A DNA stretch of 64,000 nucleotides from Dyadobacter sp. CY347 (GCF_021502655.1 NZ_JAKFFT010000004.1:1424341-1488340), one strand, 5' to 3'; shown: positions 53,177-63,179, numbered from the stretch's first letter. Program-made: numbers and translations. The notes: generated from the letters alone by a model not told the origin.

Positions 53177-53809
53177 TTACTGGTCGAACTCAATATCCAG
53201 TTTATATCTCTGCAATAATCCTGTCAGGTTAGAGCCGGAGAATTTGGATTGTTTTAATCTGTTTGATGCCGGATCAATATTGAAGTTATGAGCAGTACGG
53301 AAATCGGTTTTTTCCAGAATCGAGTCAAAAAATACAGCTCCATGCAGATCGCAATTTTCAAAAGTCGCTTCCGTCAGATCTGCTTGTTCGAAATTGGTGC
53401 CGATCAAAGAGCAATTTTTGAAAATCGTTTTATTTAAATTGGTTTCAACGAAATTCGCACGATCCAATACACATTGGTCAAAAGAAAAAGAGAAAATAAA
53501 CGGATTGCAAACGGAGAAGTTTACATCATTTATTTTACAATTTGAAAACACAACTTCCCGGAAACCTGTGCCTTTTATGGTTGTTTGTGAAAAATCACAA
53601 TCGGTAAAATTACATTCAATAAAATTGTTGCCGCTCAGGTCGCTGCCGTGGAAATTACAGCGCAAAAATTCGCAATTAATCCAGACGCGTTCTTCTAAAT
53701 CTTCTTCGGCAATAAATACATTTTCAAAGTGGGCATTCTGGTGGATGGATGGGTCAATAGATAGGTTCATATCGAAGGAATTGAAATATGACATGGCTTT
53801 TGAAATCAA
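53177..53809 (-). CDS. Pentapeptide-repeat protein
   Basis: A 210-residue protein. From about residue 45 to 170 it consists of A(D/N)LxF-type pentapeptides: CNFHGSDLSGNNFIECNFTD, DRANFVETNLNKTIFKNC, and GTNFEQADLTEATFENCDL, which would fold into a right-handed quadrilateral helix. Some pentapeptide proteins mimic DNA and protect gyrase (Qnr, MfpA); this could be one but I see no proof. A single gene, convergent with the DUF4153 gene. Confidence 0.9.
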   Translation of the reverse strand: MISKAMSYFNSFDMNLSIDPSIHQNAHFENVFIAEEDLEERVWINCEFLRCNFHGSDLSGNNFIECNFTDCDFSQTTIKGTGFREVVFSNCKINDVNFSVCNPFIFSFSFDQCVLDRANFVETNLNKTIFKNCSLIGTNFEQADLTEATFENCDLHGAVFFDSILEKTDFRTAHNFNIDPASNRLKQSKFSGSNLTGLLQRYKLDIEFDQ

Positions 53810-53873
53810 GACACTTAACTGTGGGTTTCCCCTAATTTTATTTTAGTTTTAATGATGAAATGGTCTGGATTAA

Positions 53874-55127
53874 TCAGGCAAATTCCTCCTCTTCCGGGAA
53901 TCTTCGGGTTAATTTTCCAACTGTAAGTCCCTGAACGATAATGGAGAACAGCACAACAAAGTATGTGATGGCCAGGAAAATATCTTTATTCAAATCCTTG
54001 TCGATCGAAAGTGCCAGGGCAATGGAAACACCTCCCCGCAAGCCACCCCAAACCAGGATAGCAATCGATTTCTTGCCAAACTTTTTCCTGAACGGAATCA
54101 ATTTAACAGGAACATAAATGGAAATAAAACGCGATAACAATACGACTACAATTGCAATCATTCCGGCCCAGACATATTGTTTCAGGTCAGGAATAAGCAA
54201 TAATTCAAATCCGATAATCAGGAACAAAATGGCATTCAGGATTTCATCGATCAATTCCCAGAATTTATCAATGTAATCGCGTTCCATATCGGAAACTGCG
54301 CCAGGGTTTTTACCATAATTCCCTACAACAAGTCCGGCTGCAACCATCGCAAGCGGGCCGGACATATGCAGTGCCTGCGCAGCCAAATGCCCACCCATTA
54401 CAATGGCAAGCGTTATGAGCACATGTACATTATAGCCGTCAACTTTGTAAATCATTTTGGAACCCACAAAACCGAGCGCCAGACCCAGTGCAATTCCGCC
54501 CAATGCTTCCTTTATAAAAAGCATGGTAATTCCACTGAACGTGGTGTTGACTTCTTCACCTCTCGCCAGCGCTAGCATTAGTATAAAGATCACCACGGCC
54601 ATTCCATCATTGAAAAGCGATTCGCCGGCAACTTTGGTTTCGATCGATTTGGGAACGCCGGCCTGTTTCAATATTCCCAGGACCGCAATGGGGTCGGTAG
54701 GGGAGATCAAGGCGCCGAAAACAAGACATTGGATGAGGGGAATTTGGATGCCGGTGAAGGGCAGCAGGTAATATGTCAGAAAGCCAATAATGAAAGTGGA
54801 CATGAGCACGCTCACCGTCGAGAAAATGATAATAGGAAGCCGCTGTTCACGCAGATCCTCCAAGTGAATGTGGATTGCACCGGCGAAAAGCAGGAAATTA
54901 AGCATTGCGCCCATCAGGATTTCCGTCAGGTCCACGCTGCCGATCAGGGTGGTAATGCGCAAAAATGTCCTTGGGAAAATCGTGTCCGTAGCGATCAGAC
55001 CGAGCGAAACGAGCAGGGCAATAACCATTACGCCGATGGATGGCGGTAGTTTGAGAAATCGTGAATTTATGTACGAAAATATAGCCGAAAGGACAATTAA
55101 GGCCGAAAATGAATAGTATAACTCCAT
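53874..55127 (-). CDS. Na+/H+ antiporter, CPA1 (NhaP) family
   Basis: A 417-residue inner-membrane antiporter with 12 or 13 helices. Family motifs: ALISPTDPIAVLGILK (about 141-156), VAGESLFNDGMAVVIF (Asn-Asp pair near 178), and WGGLRGGVSIALALSID. It exchanges Na+ (or K+) for H+. The C-terminal tail is short and acidic (FPEEEEFA), with no RCK domain. It is the second Na+/H+ antiporter in the window. Confidence 0.95.
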   Translation of the reverse strand: MELYYSFSALIVLSAIFSYINSRFLKLPPSIGVMVIALLVSLGLIATDTIFPRTFLRITTLIGSVDLTEILMGAMLNFLLFAGAIHIHLEDLREQRLPIIIFSTVSVLMSTFIIGFLTYYLLPFTGIQIPLIQCLVFGALISPTDPIAVLGILKQAGVPKSIETKVAGESLFNDGMAVVIFILMLALARGEEVNTTFSGITMLFIKEALGGIALGLALGFVGSKMIYKVDGYNVHVLITLAIVMGGHLAAQALHMSGPLAMVAAGLVVGNYGKNPGAVSDMERDYIDKFWELIDEILNAILFLIIGFELLLIPDLKQYVWAGMIAIVVVLLSRFISIYVPVKLIPFRKKFGKKSIAILVWGGLRGGVSIALALSIDKDLNKDIFLAITYFVVLFSIIVQGLTVGKLTRRFPEEEEFA

Positions 55128-55306
55128 GCAATAATTTTTAGATTAATCTAAAATAACAAACAATTGACCGCAAATTCAATTCGAAAACTGGTTTAAGGCA
55201 AACTCTAATGCTTTTCTAATATTCACTTTGAAGGCGGGCATAACCACTTTTTGGACATTGTTTATTACGTTTACAACCACGAAACCTGACCTTGCTTCCG
55301 GCCATC

Positions 55307-56791
55307 ATGAGACAATATTTGCTGCTTTTTTTTCTGATGTTTTTCCTGTTCTCATGCAATGCTAGGAAGCCAAATAACGCTGTTGAATTGAAGGAGCCGC
55401 CCGCTTCGAAACAGTCGGGTGCGGAGTTGGCGGCGATGCATTGCAGCCGTTGTCACGCTTTTGTGCCGCCTGCATTATTGGGAAAATCAAACTGGAAAAA
55501 GGTGCTTCCGGACATGCACGAGCGCATGGGTCCGATCCTGGCCCATGCTGACTGGCAAAAGATCGAGCAATATTTTATCACCAATGCACCGGATTCCATC
55601 GCGCCGCCGATCCGCGCGGGTAAGATCCGAATGGGCTTGAAACATTTTAAATACAGGGAAACGTCGTTCTCGCACCGGCCGGCCATGACTTCCCTGGTGA
55701 AAATCCTGCCCGCCAACCGCGGCATCGTATATAGTGATGCGAAAGGCAAAAACAATGTGCTCACTTTCCTGAAACCCGACCTGAGCGAAAATTACAGCAT
55801 GCGCCTGGAATCAACGCCCATTGACTTTTACGAAAAAGGAGAGGAGTTATACCTGACGATGATCGGAAATGGAATATTTCCCACGGAGGCGCGCGATGGT
55901 GCGCTGCAACGACTGACTAAGAACGACTCGGAAAAAGGCTTTAAATCCGGTAACATTGCCATTTCCAATTTGCAGCGGCCTGTTTCAATGGCTTATGATG
56001 ATTTAAATAAAGACGGCTTTGAAGACGTCGTTGCCTGCGAATTTGGCAATGAATCCGGGCAACTAGCGTGGTTTGAAAATAATGGGAGAGGGGGTTATGA
56101 CAAACGCATCCTCCGCGAGAAAGCCGGCGCGATTACAGCCATTATCAAAGATGCGAATAACGATGGGTTAATGGACATTTACGCGCTTATGGCGCAGGCC
56201 GATGAAGGTGTTTTTCTCTATATCAATCAGGGTGGTGGCAAATTTGAGGAAAAGCGTTTGCTATCCTTTATGCCGCTCAATGGCTCGCAGCATATGGAGC
56301 TCGCGGATTTCAATAAGGATGGATTTGACGACATTGTTTACGTCTGCGGCGACAATGCGGATAAAACGCCGATATTAAAGAATTACCACGGCATTTACAT
56401 TTTCCTGAATGATGGGAAATTAAATTTTAAGCAGGCGTATTTTTATCAATTGAATGGCGCTTACAAGGCCATGGTGCGGGATTATGATCTTGATGGCGAC
56501 CCGGACATTGCGGCAATTTCCTTTTTCGCGGATTATGCGAGCTATCCGGAAGAGAGTTTTATTTACCTGAAAAATAACGGGAACCTGAAATTCCAAGACT
56601 ATTCATTTCCGGAAGCGCCGAAAGGACGGTGGATGGTTATGGACGCGGGCGATATGGACGCGGATGGCGACATTGACCTGGTCCTGGGCTCATTTGTGCA
56701 TTTCCTGCCGCTTGGGGATAAGACGGGATTAGGTAAAAAATGGATTTCGGACGGGCCTTCGGTCATCGTTCTGGAAAATACAATCCGGTAA
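55307..56791 (+). CDS. FG-GAP repeat lipoprotein with a CxxCH motif
   Basis: A 494-residue lipoprotein; the signal peptide and lipobox FLFSC (about residues 12-16) lead to a cytochrome-like segment GAELAAMHCSRCHAF (CSRCH), consistent with one covalent heme. After that the chain is a beta-propeller with FG-GAP-type Ca2+-binding loops (DLNKDGFEDVV, DANNDGLMDIY, DFNKDGFDDIV, DYDLDGDPDIA, DMDADGDIDLV). I chose the ATG at 55307 (Met6 of the longer frame), which starts the signal peptide. Function unknown; heme attachment is a prediction. Confidence 0.85.
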   Translation: MRQYLLLFFLMFFLFSCNARKPNNAVELKEPPASKQSGAELAAMHCSRCHAFVPPALLGKSNWKKVLPDMHERMGPILAHADWQKIEQYFITNAPDSIAPPIRAGKIRMGLKHFKYRETSFSHRPAMTSLVKILPANRGIVYSDAKGKNNVLTFLKPDLSENYSMRLESTPIDFYEKGEELYLTMIGNGIFPTEARDGALQRLTKNDSEKGFKSGNIAISNLQRPVSMAYDDLNKDGFEDVVACEFGNESGQLAWFENNGRGGYDKRILREKAGAITAIIKDANNDGLMDIYALMAQADEGVFLYINQGGGKFEEKRLLSFMPLNGSQHMELADFNKDGFDDIVYVCGDNADKTPILKNYHGIYIFLNDGKLNFKQAYFYQLNGAYKAMVRDYDLDGDPDIAAISFFADYASYPEESFIYLKNNGNLKFQDYSFPEAPKGRWMVMDAGDMDADGDIDLVLGSFVHFLPLGDKTGLGKKWISDGPSVIVLENTIR

Positions 56792-56817
56792 TCCCATCAT
56801 GTTCAACATTAAAAAAA

Positions 56818-56867
56818 CTTACCGGTTTGCCTAAGTCTGAAATGTCAAACCTAAACAAACCGGTAAG
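56818..56867. terminator. Hairpin between convergent genes
   Basis: A perfect 12-bp inverted repeat, CTTACCGGTTTG (56818-56829) and complement (56856-56867), has a 26-base loop. It follows the FG-GAP gene by 26 bases and precedes the end of the sulfatase gene (minus strand). Confidence 0.65.
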
Positions 56868-56889
56868 CTTTAAATATCAAACGCTTAAC

Positions 56890-58344
56890 TCATTTACTTT
56901 CAACTTTGCCCAACGGCCTTGCATTTTTGCCGGGGCGTTTCTGCAAATCGTCGCCAAGGTCTTCGCGAGCGGCTTCGGCGATCTTTTCCAGCTCCGCTAC
57001 GATCTCGGGATATTGTGAATAAACATCGTAACGTTCGCCCGGATCGCGGGTCAGGTTGTAAAGTGCGAGCGGGATGGCATGGTCTTCGGGTGCGGGTCCT
57101 GGCTGGCCATTCTGGCCGGGTAATGATCCTTCATAAGTGCGTCCGGGATGCGCAAACACCAGTTTCCAGTTATCTTTCCGAACCGCTTCCAGGTTGTTTT
57201 TCCGATAGTAGTAAAGGAAATTTTCGCGTGGCTTTTTGGAATCATCACCTTTCAGCAGATCTACGAATTCAATGCCGTCGATCTTTTCCTTTGGCAGCTT
57301 CGCGCCGGTTAACCTGGCCAGTGTGGGCAGAATATCAATGTTGGACAGCAACTTATTGGAAATCCTTCCCGCAGGCACAACGCCCGGCCAGCGGATCATG
57401 GCCGCCACGCGCTGACCGCCTTCATAGGATGTTCCTTTTCCTTCGCGGAACCCACCTGCCGAACCTGCATGGTCGCCGTAGTTGAGCCAGGGACCATTGT
57501 CGCTCGTAAAGATCACGATGGTGTTGTCATCCAGGCCCTGGTCTTTCAGCTCATTCATAATTTGTCCAACCGACCAGTCCAGCTCGCTAAGCACGTCGCC
57601 GAAAATGCCGCGCTCGCTCTTTCCTTTAAAATTGGCACTTGCAGCCAGCGGAACATGCGGCATAGGATGTGGCACATAAAGGAAAAATGGCTTCTTTTTG
57701 TTTCTCTTAATGAAAGAAACAGCTTTTTCTGTGATCGTTGGCGTGAGGGCACTCGCATCGTTCAGGTCTTTGATCTCCTTCACTTGCTTGTTCCCATCGA
57801 TCCAGAACAGCGGCGGATACTGCGCTTGCTTCTGCCATGGGTGCAATGGCCACATATCGTGCGAGTAGGGAACGCCATAATATTCGTCGAATCCCTGTTG
57901 CTTAGGCAAAAAGATCGAATCGCTTCCCAGATGCCATTTGCCAAAAATTCCGGTTGCATAACCATTGGCTTTCAGCAATTCTGCAATGGTTTCTTCCTGA
58001 GGATTCAGCCCGAGTCCTTGTTTCGGCCCGAATGCGCCGTAAACGCCGACGCGATTGGGATAGCAACCCGTAAGCAAAGCCGCGCGGGAAGCACTGCAAA
58101 CGGCCTGGGCAGCCATGAAATTGGTAAAACGCGTCCCTTCGGCGGCCAGCTTGTCAATGTTCGGTGTTTCGTAGCCCAATGCGCCGGTCACGGTCAGATC
58201 GCCATAACCCAGATCGTCGATAAAGAATAGTACAATGTTGGGCGTTTTGGCTGCCGGCTTGGGAGCCATGGCCACAAGGAACGCAGCCAAACTCAAAACA
58301 AGAAAGGGTAAGCCAATGAATTTTATTTTTTTATTAAACTGCAT
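56890..58344 (-). CDS. Arylsulfatase-type sulfatase
   Basis: A 484-residue exported sulfatase. Signal peptide (FIGLPFLVLSLAAFLVAMA) is followed by NIVLFFIDDLGYGDL with the metal aspartates, and CSASRAALLTG with Cys83, the residue converted to formylglycine. Further signatures are GIFGKWHLGS, PHPMPHVPL and FTSDNGPWLNYGDHAG. It cleaves sulfate esters, probably from the glycan imported by the adjacent SusC/SusD pair; the start lies just 1 base after the SusD stop. A formylglycine-generating (anSME or FGE) gene is not in this window. Confidence 0.97.
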   Translation of the reverse strand: MQFNKKIKFIGLPFLVLSLAAFLVAMAPKPAAKTPNIVLFFIDDLGYGDLTVTGALGYETPNIDKLAAEGTRFTNFMAAQAVCSASRAALLTGCYPNRVGVYGAFGPKQGLGLNPQEETIAELLKANGYATGIFGKWHLGSDSIFLPKQQGFDEYYGVPYSHDMWPLHPWQKQAQYPPLFWIDGNKQVKEIKDLNDASALTPTITEKAVSFIKRNKKKPFFLYVPHPMPHVPLAASANFKGKSERGIFGDVLSELDWSVGQIMNELKDQGLDDNTIVIFTSDNGPWLNYGDHAGSAGGFREGKGTSYEGGQRVAAMIRWPGVVPAGRISNKLLSNIDILPTLARLTGAKLPKEKIDGIEFVDLLKGDDSKKPRENFLYYYRKNNLEAVRKDNWKLVFAHPGRTYEGSLPGQNGQPGPAPEDHAIPLALYNLTRDPGERYDVYSQYPEIVAELEKIAEAAREDLGDDLQKRPGKNARPLGKVESK

Positions 58345-58345
58345 A

Positions 58346-59938
58346 TTACCAGCCGGGGTTTTGGGTTAATGATGGATTTAAATCTCGCTCTTTTTGCGGA
58401 ATTGGCCATAAATAATGACGGCTTGCATCGAATGTTTTGTTCACCGCAACCACTTCAACCGTTTTGAGAGCACCGCTTGCATCTTTATAAGTGATGCCAT
58501 AAACAGGACCCGGCATTACTTTTTCGGCTGTTTTCCAGCGGCGGATATCAAACAAATGCTGTCCCTCAAAAGCCAGTTCCACAGTCCTTTCCCGACGCAC
58601 AATGTTTCTCATTTCCGCTTGTGCGGCGATTTTTACAGCAGGCTGTTTGACGTCTGCCCTGCCGTTTCGTACGAGGTTAAGGGCAGTAAGAACGCTCGCA
58701 TCAATTTGTCCCAATTCTATTTTTGCTTCGGCGTAAGTCAGTAAAACTTCCGCATAACGCAGCAGGATAATGTTGATTCCACTGTTCACAGGATTCGCGA
58801 AATCATCGGCCAAAACATATTTTTTAATGTTGAAACCGGTTGTTGAAGCAATGTAGGTGCTGCCGATCGCATCCGCCGTTCCGCTGTTGGGCGCGGGTTT
58901 GAAAGCAATTCCGCTGGGCAGAATATCGCCTTCCAAGAACACTGAAAACTTCAATCGGGGATCGCGGTTCACATAGGGCGTTGCTGGATTGTAACCGCTG
59001 GTGGCATCCGTAATGAGCTTTCCGGCAGTAGTTTCGTACGTATCCACAAGCGCCTTGGTAGGCACATACGTGCTCTGGCTGTTTTTCTGGCTGTATGGTG
59101 CCAGAAGCGGGAACACATTGATCGGGTAATTGTCTTTGATAAATTGTCTGTCAAACAAAATCTCTTTATTGTTCTCTGCGGCGTAGGTAAATAGTTTTTC
59201 GTAAGAACTATACAATTCATATGTCCCTGATTTGATCACCACATCCGCTTCCGCAGCCGCTTTTTCGTGACGGCCTGCGTACAAGCTCGCTCGCGCAGCC
59301 AGTCCCAGCGCCGCGCCTTTGGTCACTCTTCCATTGTCCGAAGCAGGATAAGTAGCTGGTAGTAATGCAGCCGCTTCGTTGAGTTCCTTGTCAATAAAGT
59401 CCCAGATTTCAGCCACCGGTTTGTTTGCCAGCGCCCTCGATTCATCGATCGTGATGGAGGTTGTTACCAGCGGAACATTGCCGTATAAGCCAGCCAGTTT
59501 AATGTATTGGTAAGCGCGCAAAACCTTCGCTTCGCCTTTCAGCTGGTTGATCAAAGCCGTGTTGCCGGATGGCACTCTGTCCACATTTTCGAGGAAATAG
59601 GACGTTGCGCGGATGCCCCGGTAAGCGCGTTTCCACTCATTGTAAATTTTCGAGCTCGTTCCGTCGTAAGTGCCCAGCTCCACGTAAGCCTGCACATCAA
59701 AATTCTGGTTCGTATGCGCGATCTCGGTCAATGCGTCCCAGCTGATAATGTTGGTGCTGTCCAAATCCGTATACAACGCATTGACAGCCAGCTTTGCATC
59801 TGTTTCAGTGGTCCAGAAAACATCCACTGACAGCCTGTCGTTCGGGAAAGTTTCGAGCAGGTTATTGTCGCAGGAAACCAGCAGGCCGGATGAGGCGATT
59901 AAGCCGGTAATGATATATTTTAATGTATTTGTTTTCAT
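58346..59938 (-). CDS. SusD/RagB-type surface glycan-binding lipoprotein
   Basis: A 530-residue lipoprotein with lipobox LLVSC (Cys23), followed by DNNLLETFP. The typical SusD N-terminus (NDRLSVDVFWTTETDAKLAVNALYTDL, in pieces), the TPR-like helices (RAYQYIKLAGLYGNVPLVT, AEVLLTYAEAKIELGQID) and the C-terminal RRWKTAEKVMPGP are seen. I set the start at the ATG at 59938, as the upstream frame to 60058 runs over the end of SusC. It binds the glycan at the cell surface and closes over SusC. 29 bases separate it from SusC. Confidence 0.96.
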   Translation of the reverse strand: MKTNTLKYIITGLIASSGLLVSCDNNLLETFPNDRLSVDVFWTTETDAKLAVNALYTDLDSTNIISWDALTEIAHTNQNFDVQAYVELGTYDGTSSKIYNEWKRAYRGIRATSYFLENVDRVPSGNTALINQLKGEAKVLRAYQYIKLAGLYGNVPLVTTSITIDESRALANKPVAEIWDFIDKELNEAAALLPATYPASDNGRVTKGAALGLAARASLYAGRHEKAAAEADVVIKSGTYELYSSYEKLFTYAAENNKEILFDRQFIKDNYPINVFPLLAPYSQKNSQSTYVPTKALVDTYETTAGKLITDATSGYNPATPYVNRDPRLKFSVFLEGDILPSGIAFKPAPNSGTADAIGSTYIASTTGFNIKKYVLADDFANPVNSGINIILLRYAEVLLTYAEAKIELGQIDASVLTALNLVRNGRADVKQPAVKIAAQAEMRNIVRRERTVELAFEGQHLFDIRRWKTAEKVMPGPVYGITYKDASGALKTVEVVAVNKTFDASRHYLWPIPQKERDLNPSLTQNPGW

Positions 59939-59967
59939 AATTTTCAGGTCAGCTTTGCGAATAATGA

Positions 59968-62900
59968 TCAGAATTGAAGGTTTAAACCCGCTGTATACAA
60001 GGCAGTTTGCGGGAAGTAAACCGCGCGGCCGGACGGAGCTTCCGGATCCAGGTTCCATTCATTCAGTTTGGAAATGGTGAAAACATTGGTCGCCGAAACG
60101 TACACCCTGATTTTACTCAAACGGATTTTCTGAGATACAACCGATGGCACATTGTAAGCCAGCTGCACGTTTTTCAGGCGCAGGTAGGAACCATTCAAAA
60201 CCAGGCGGTCCGAAGTTGCCACATTTCTCAGATCGAATTTAACAGGACGCGGGAAACGGGCATCGGTGCGTTCGGGTGTCCAGTAATTGTTGGTATAAAT
60301 TTCATGCGTAAAACCTTCCTGATTTCCCATTTCAGCCAATGCACCCGCCAGGCGTGAATCCACTTTTGCTGCGCCCTGGAAAAGAATGTTGAGGTCAAAA
60401 TTCTTGTATGAAAAATCCGCATTGAGGCCGAATGTGTATTTCGGGAATGAATTTCCAATGGCAGTCATATCATTCGCATCGATCTTCCCGTCGCCGTTCA
60501 GGTCCACATATTTCACGTCACCGGGTTTGGTGTTAGCCGCATAAGTGGCTTTGTATTCAGCAATTTCCTGTTCGGATTGAAACAAGCCGTCTGTTTTGTA
60601 ACCCCAAAGTGTGTTGATCGGCAGGCCTTTTTTGATAATGTAACGCGGGTCAATGTCAGAGCCGGTCAGGTAGGGGCCGGTTCCTTTCAAATCCGTTACC
60701 AGGTTTTCATTAATGCTTAAATTTCCACCGACATTATAGCGGAAACCACCAGTCGTTGGCGTTCCGCGATAATTCAGACTAAATTCCCAGCCTTTGTTTT
60801 GAACCGACCCTGCATTTTGTGGCGGGGCAGTCAAACCAATGGCTGCCGGAATGTCGAGGTTAAGCAGAATGTCATCGGTTTCTTTATTGTAATAATCAAC
60901 CGTCAAATTCAGTTTTCTTTGGAAAAATGCTGCGTCCAAACCAATGTCAAGCTGCGTGGTCGACTCCCATCCCAGGTTCGTATTCGCCAAAGTATTCTGG
61001 CGATAACCCTGCACCGGCAGGCCACCGAAGCTGTAACCATTGGCTGTAAGCGCAGCATAATAGCTGTACAAATCCACCGACTGGTTGCCGGTAATTCCCC
61101 ATGATCCCCTGAATTTCAAATCATTTACCGTGTTTTCAAGTCCCTGCCAGAATTTTTCCTTCGAGATCCGCCATCCTGCGGAGAATGAAGGGAAGAAACT
61201 GTATTGCTTCGCGCCCGTAAACTTGGAAGATCCGTCGTAGCGGCCATTCACTTCCAGCAAATATTTGCCGTCATAATCATAGTTAACCCGGCCAAAAAAT
61301 GATCTCAAACCATATTCCGCATCTCTTCCGGTGTTGGTTTTAGTCCCGTCATTCGCGCCCTGACCGATAGACCCAATGCCATTATTGTAAAAACGCTCGC
61401 GGTAAGCCGAAAGGAATGTTTGCGTGTTGCCGATTTGCGAGTAACCCACCAATGCTTTCAGGCTATGGCTGCCAAAAGCTTTTTCGTAAGTCAGCAAGTT
61501 GTTGATCGTGTATTCCCGAAGCGTATTGCGGATTTCGTAGAGGCTGTTGTTTGCGATGGTCTTGGTAATGTTGGTGTTTTTGTCGGTGTTTACGTACGAA
61601 TTCGTGTAGTTTTTCTGCTGCGTATAGAGCCCGCGACCGGCGATCTGGGTTGAGAAAACGAGTCCTTCCGCAAGCTCAAATTCACCTTTGATATAACCTG
61701 CCAGATAATCTGTTTTTTGCTTGGATTGTCCGCCTATCTCGATGAACATCAGCGGGTTATTTCCCTGCGTGCTCAGTCCATAAGTGCCGTCGGGATATTT
61801 GGGGACAGCCCAAAGCGAGCCGTGAAAGAAGTTGTTAAGGGGTGCAGTCACCTGGCCAGTTGAGGCATCCGTGTTCGTCGTTGGGTTTTCGGTGCTCGTT
61901 GTGCGGTAGTTAATGTCAGCGCTCACGCGGATCCTTTTGGAAACATCATAATCCGTATTCAGCCTGAACTCACCGATTTTGTTACCAAAATTTTTGATCA
62001 CCCCTTCCTGATCCTGGTAGCGAACGCTCAACCGCGTACGCAAAGCTTCGGTTCCACCTGCAATGGACAACGCGTGATTGTGCTGAGGCGCAGTGCGTAA
62101 CAATGTTTCAAACCAGGTGTTGGGCAAAGGATATTTCTCGCGGTCCGTCGCGTTCACATAAGCCTGAATCGATTCTTCGGTAAAACGCGCCGGAACGGCT
62201 GAGCCAGCATTGGTATAAGCCGCCACCTGCTCACGCATATAAGCTTCCAATCCCATCATTTTAGGCACATTGTTCGATTTTTGCAGCGCATAGTATCCAT
62301 GGTAATCCACCTGCACTTTGCTGCCTTTCGCTCTTTTTGTGGTGATCAACACAACACCATTCGTCGCGCGTGAACCGTAAATCGCTGTTGAAGCTGCATC
62401 TTTCAATATGGAGACAGATTCAATGTCGTCGGGACTAATGTCGCTTAGTTGTTGCTCAATGCCATCGACAATCACCAATGCGTCATTCTTGCCTAAGTCA
62501 TAGCCGCTTGTGCTGCTGCCGTTTATATTGAATGTCGTGATCCCGCGCACGCGAATGGTCGCATTCGATTTCCCAGGCGATCCACCCAGATCCTGCACTG
62601 CAACGCCGGGCATTAAGCCCTGGAACGATTGCTGAATGTTGGAAACCGGCCTGCGCGCCACGTCTTCACCTTTAATGGTGGAAACCGAGTTGGTCAGGCT
62701 GTTTCTTTTCTGCGTTCCATATCCTACAACCACGAGTTCGTCCAGTTGCTTCGTGTCCGCAGCCAGTTGCAGATCAATGACGCTCCGGCCTTTCACCGCC
62801 GACTCCTGGGTAACGTACCCGATGCCTGAGAAAACAAGGACCGCATCGGTCGGAGCGCTGAGCTCATACTTTCCTTCCGCGTCCGTAGTCGTGCCGGTAA

Positions 62901-63075
62901 GGGTGTTTTTAACAACAATGTTAACCCCCGGCAAACCGGTTTTGTCAGCGGCGGATGTCACGGTCCCTTTCACGGTAACATTTTGGGCCAGCGCTTGCAA
63001 GCCGGTCAGAATGAATGCAGAAAAGAAAACCCATCCCCGGAAAATCAGGATTGATTTTGATAAATTTTTTAACAT
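59968..63075 (-). CDS. SusC/RagA-type TonB-dependent glycan transporter
   Basis: A 1035-residue outer-membrane transporter. The signal peptide is followed by a carboxypeptidase-like regulatory domain (about 32-115; KGTVTSAADKTGLPGVNIVV), a TonB box/plug region (DELVVVGYGTQKRNSLTNSV, GVAVQDLGGSPGKSN, and IKDAASTAIYGSRATNGVVLI) and a large barrel. It is first in the SusC-SusD-sulfatase operon. A TAnnTTTG element (TACATTTG, minus, 63138-63145) and a dyad at 63163-63179 lie upstream. No sensor, sigma factor or hydrolase other than the sulfatase follows. Confidence 0.97.
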   Translation of the reverse strand: MLKNLSKSILIFRGWVFFSAFILTGLQALAQNVTVKGTVTSAADKTGLPGVNIVVKNTLTGTTTDAEGKYELSAPTDAVLVFSGIGYVTQESAVKGRSVIDLQLAADTKQLDELVVVGYGTQKRNSLTNSVSTIKGEDVARRPVSNIQQSFQGLMPGVAVQDLGGSPGKSNATIRVRGITTFNINGSSTSGYDLGKNDALVIVDGIEQQLSDISPDDIESVSILKDAASTAIYGSRATNGVVLITTKRAKGSKVQVDYHGYYALQKSNNVPKMMGLEAYMREQVAAYTNAGSAVPARFTEESIQAYVNATDREKYPLPNTWFETLLRTAPQHNHALSIAGGTEALRTRLSVRYQDQEGVIKNFGNKIGEFRLNTDYDVSKRIRVSADINYRTTSTENPTTNTDASTGQVTAPLNNFFHGSLWAVPKYPDGTYGLSTQGNNPLMFIEIGGQSKQKTDYLAGYIKGEFELAEGLVFSTQIAGRGLYTQQKNYTNSYVNTDKNTNITKTIANNSLYEIRNTLREYTINNLLTYEKAFGSHSLKALVGYSQIGNTQTFLSAYRERFYNNGIGSIGQGANDGTKTNTGRDAEYGLRSFFGRVNYDYDGKYLLEVNGRYDGSSKFTGAKQYSFFPSFSAGWRISKEKFWQGLENTVNDLKFRGSWGITGNQSVDLYSYYAALTANGYSFGGLPVQGYRQNTLANTNLGWESTTQLDIGLDAAFFQRKLNLTVDYYNKETDDILLNLDIPAAIGLTAPPQNAGSVQNKGWEFSLNYRGTPTTGGFRYNVGGNLSINENLVTDLKGTGPYLTGSDIDPRYIIKKGLPINTLWGYKTDGLFQSEQEIAEYKATYAANTKPGDVKYVDLNGDGKIDANDMTAIGNSFPKYTFGLNADFSYKNFDLNILFQGAAKVDSRLAGALAEMGNQEGFTHEIYTNNYWTPERTDARFPRPVKFDLRNVATSDRLVLNGSYLRLKNVQLAYNVPSVVSQKIRLSKIRVYVSATNVFTISKLNEWNLDPEAPSGRAVYFPQTALYTAGLNLQF

Positions 63076-63137
63076 TTTAAACAGTGGATTTTGATGAATA
63101 AGGAAGTTGGTGGCTGTAATATTTTAATTTTCGAGGA

Positions 63138-63145
63138 CAAATGTA
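63138..63145 (-). promoter_or_regulatory. Bacteroidota -7 element upstream of susC (TACATTTG)
   Basis: Exact TAnnTTTG on the minus strand, 62 bases before the SusC start. A -33 TTG at normal spacing was not seen. Confidence 0.45.
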
Positions 63146-63162
63146 ATGGACAGAATACATAA

Positions 63163-63179
63163 TCTATTAGTTTAATAGA
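63163..63179. promoter_or_regulatory. Dyad upstream of the SusC promoter
   Basis: TCTATTA-gtt-TAATAGA, a perfect 7-bp dyad with a 3-base centre, lies just upstream of the SusC -7 element. It could be an operator, but no regulator gene is nearby. Confidence 0.35.

Noticed and set aside
57469..58230. A 253-codon open frame on the plus strand
   Set aside because: Antisense to the sulfatase gene, with no domain or promoter sign.
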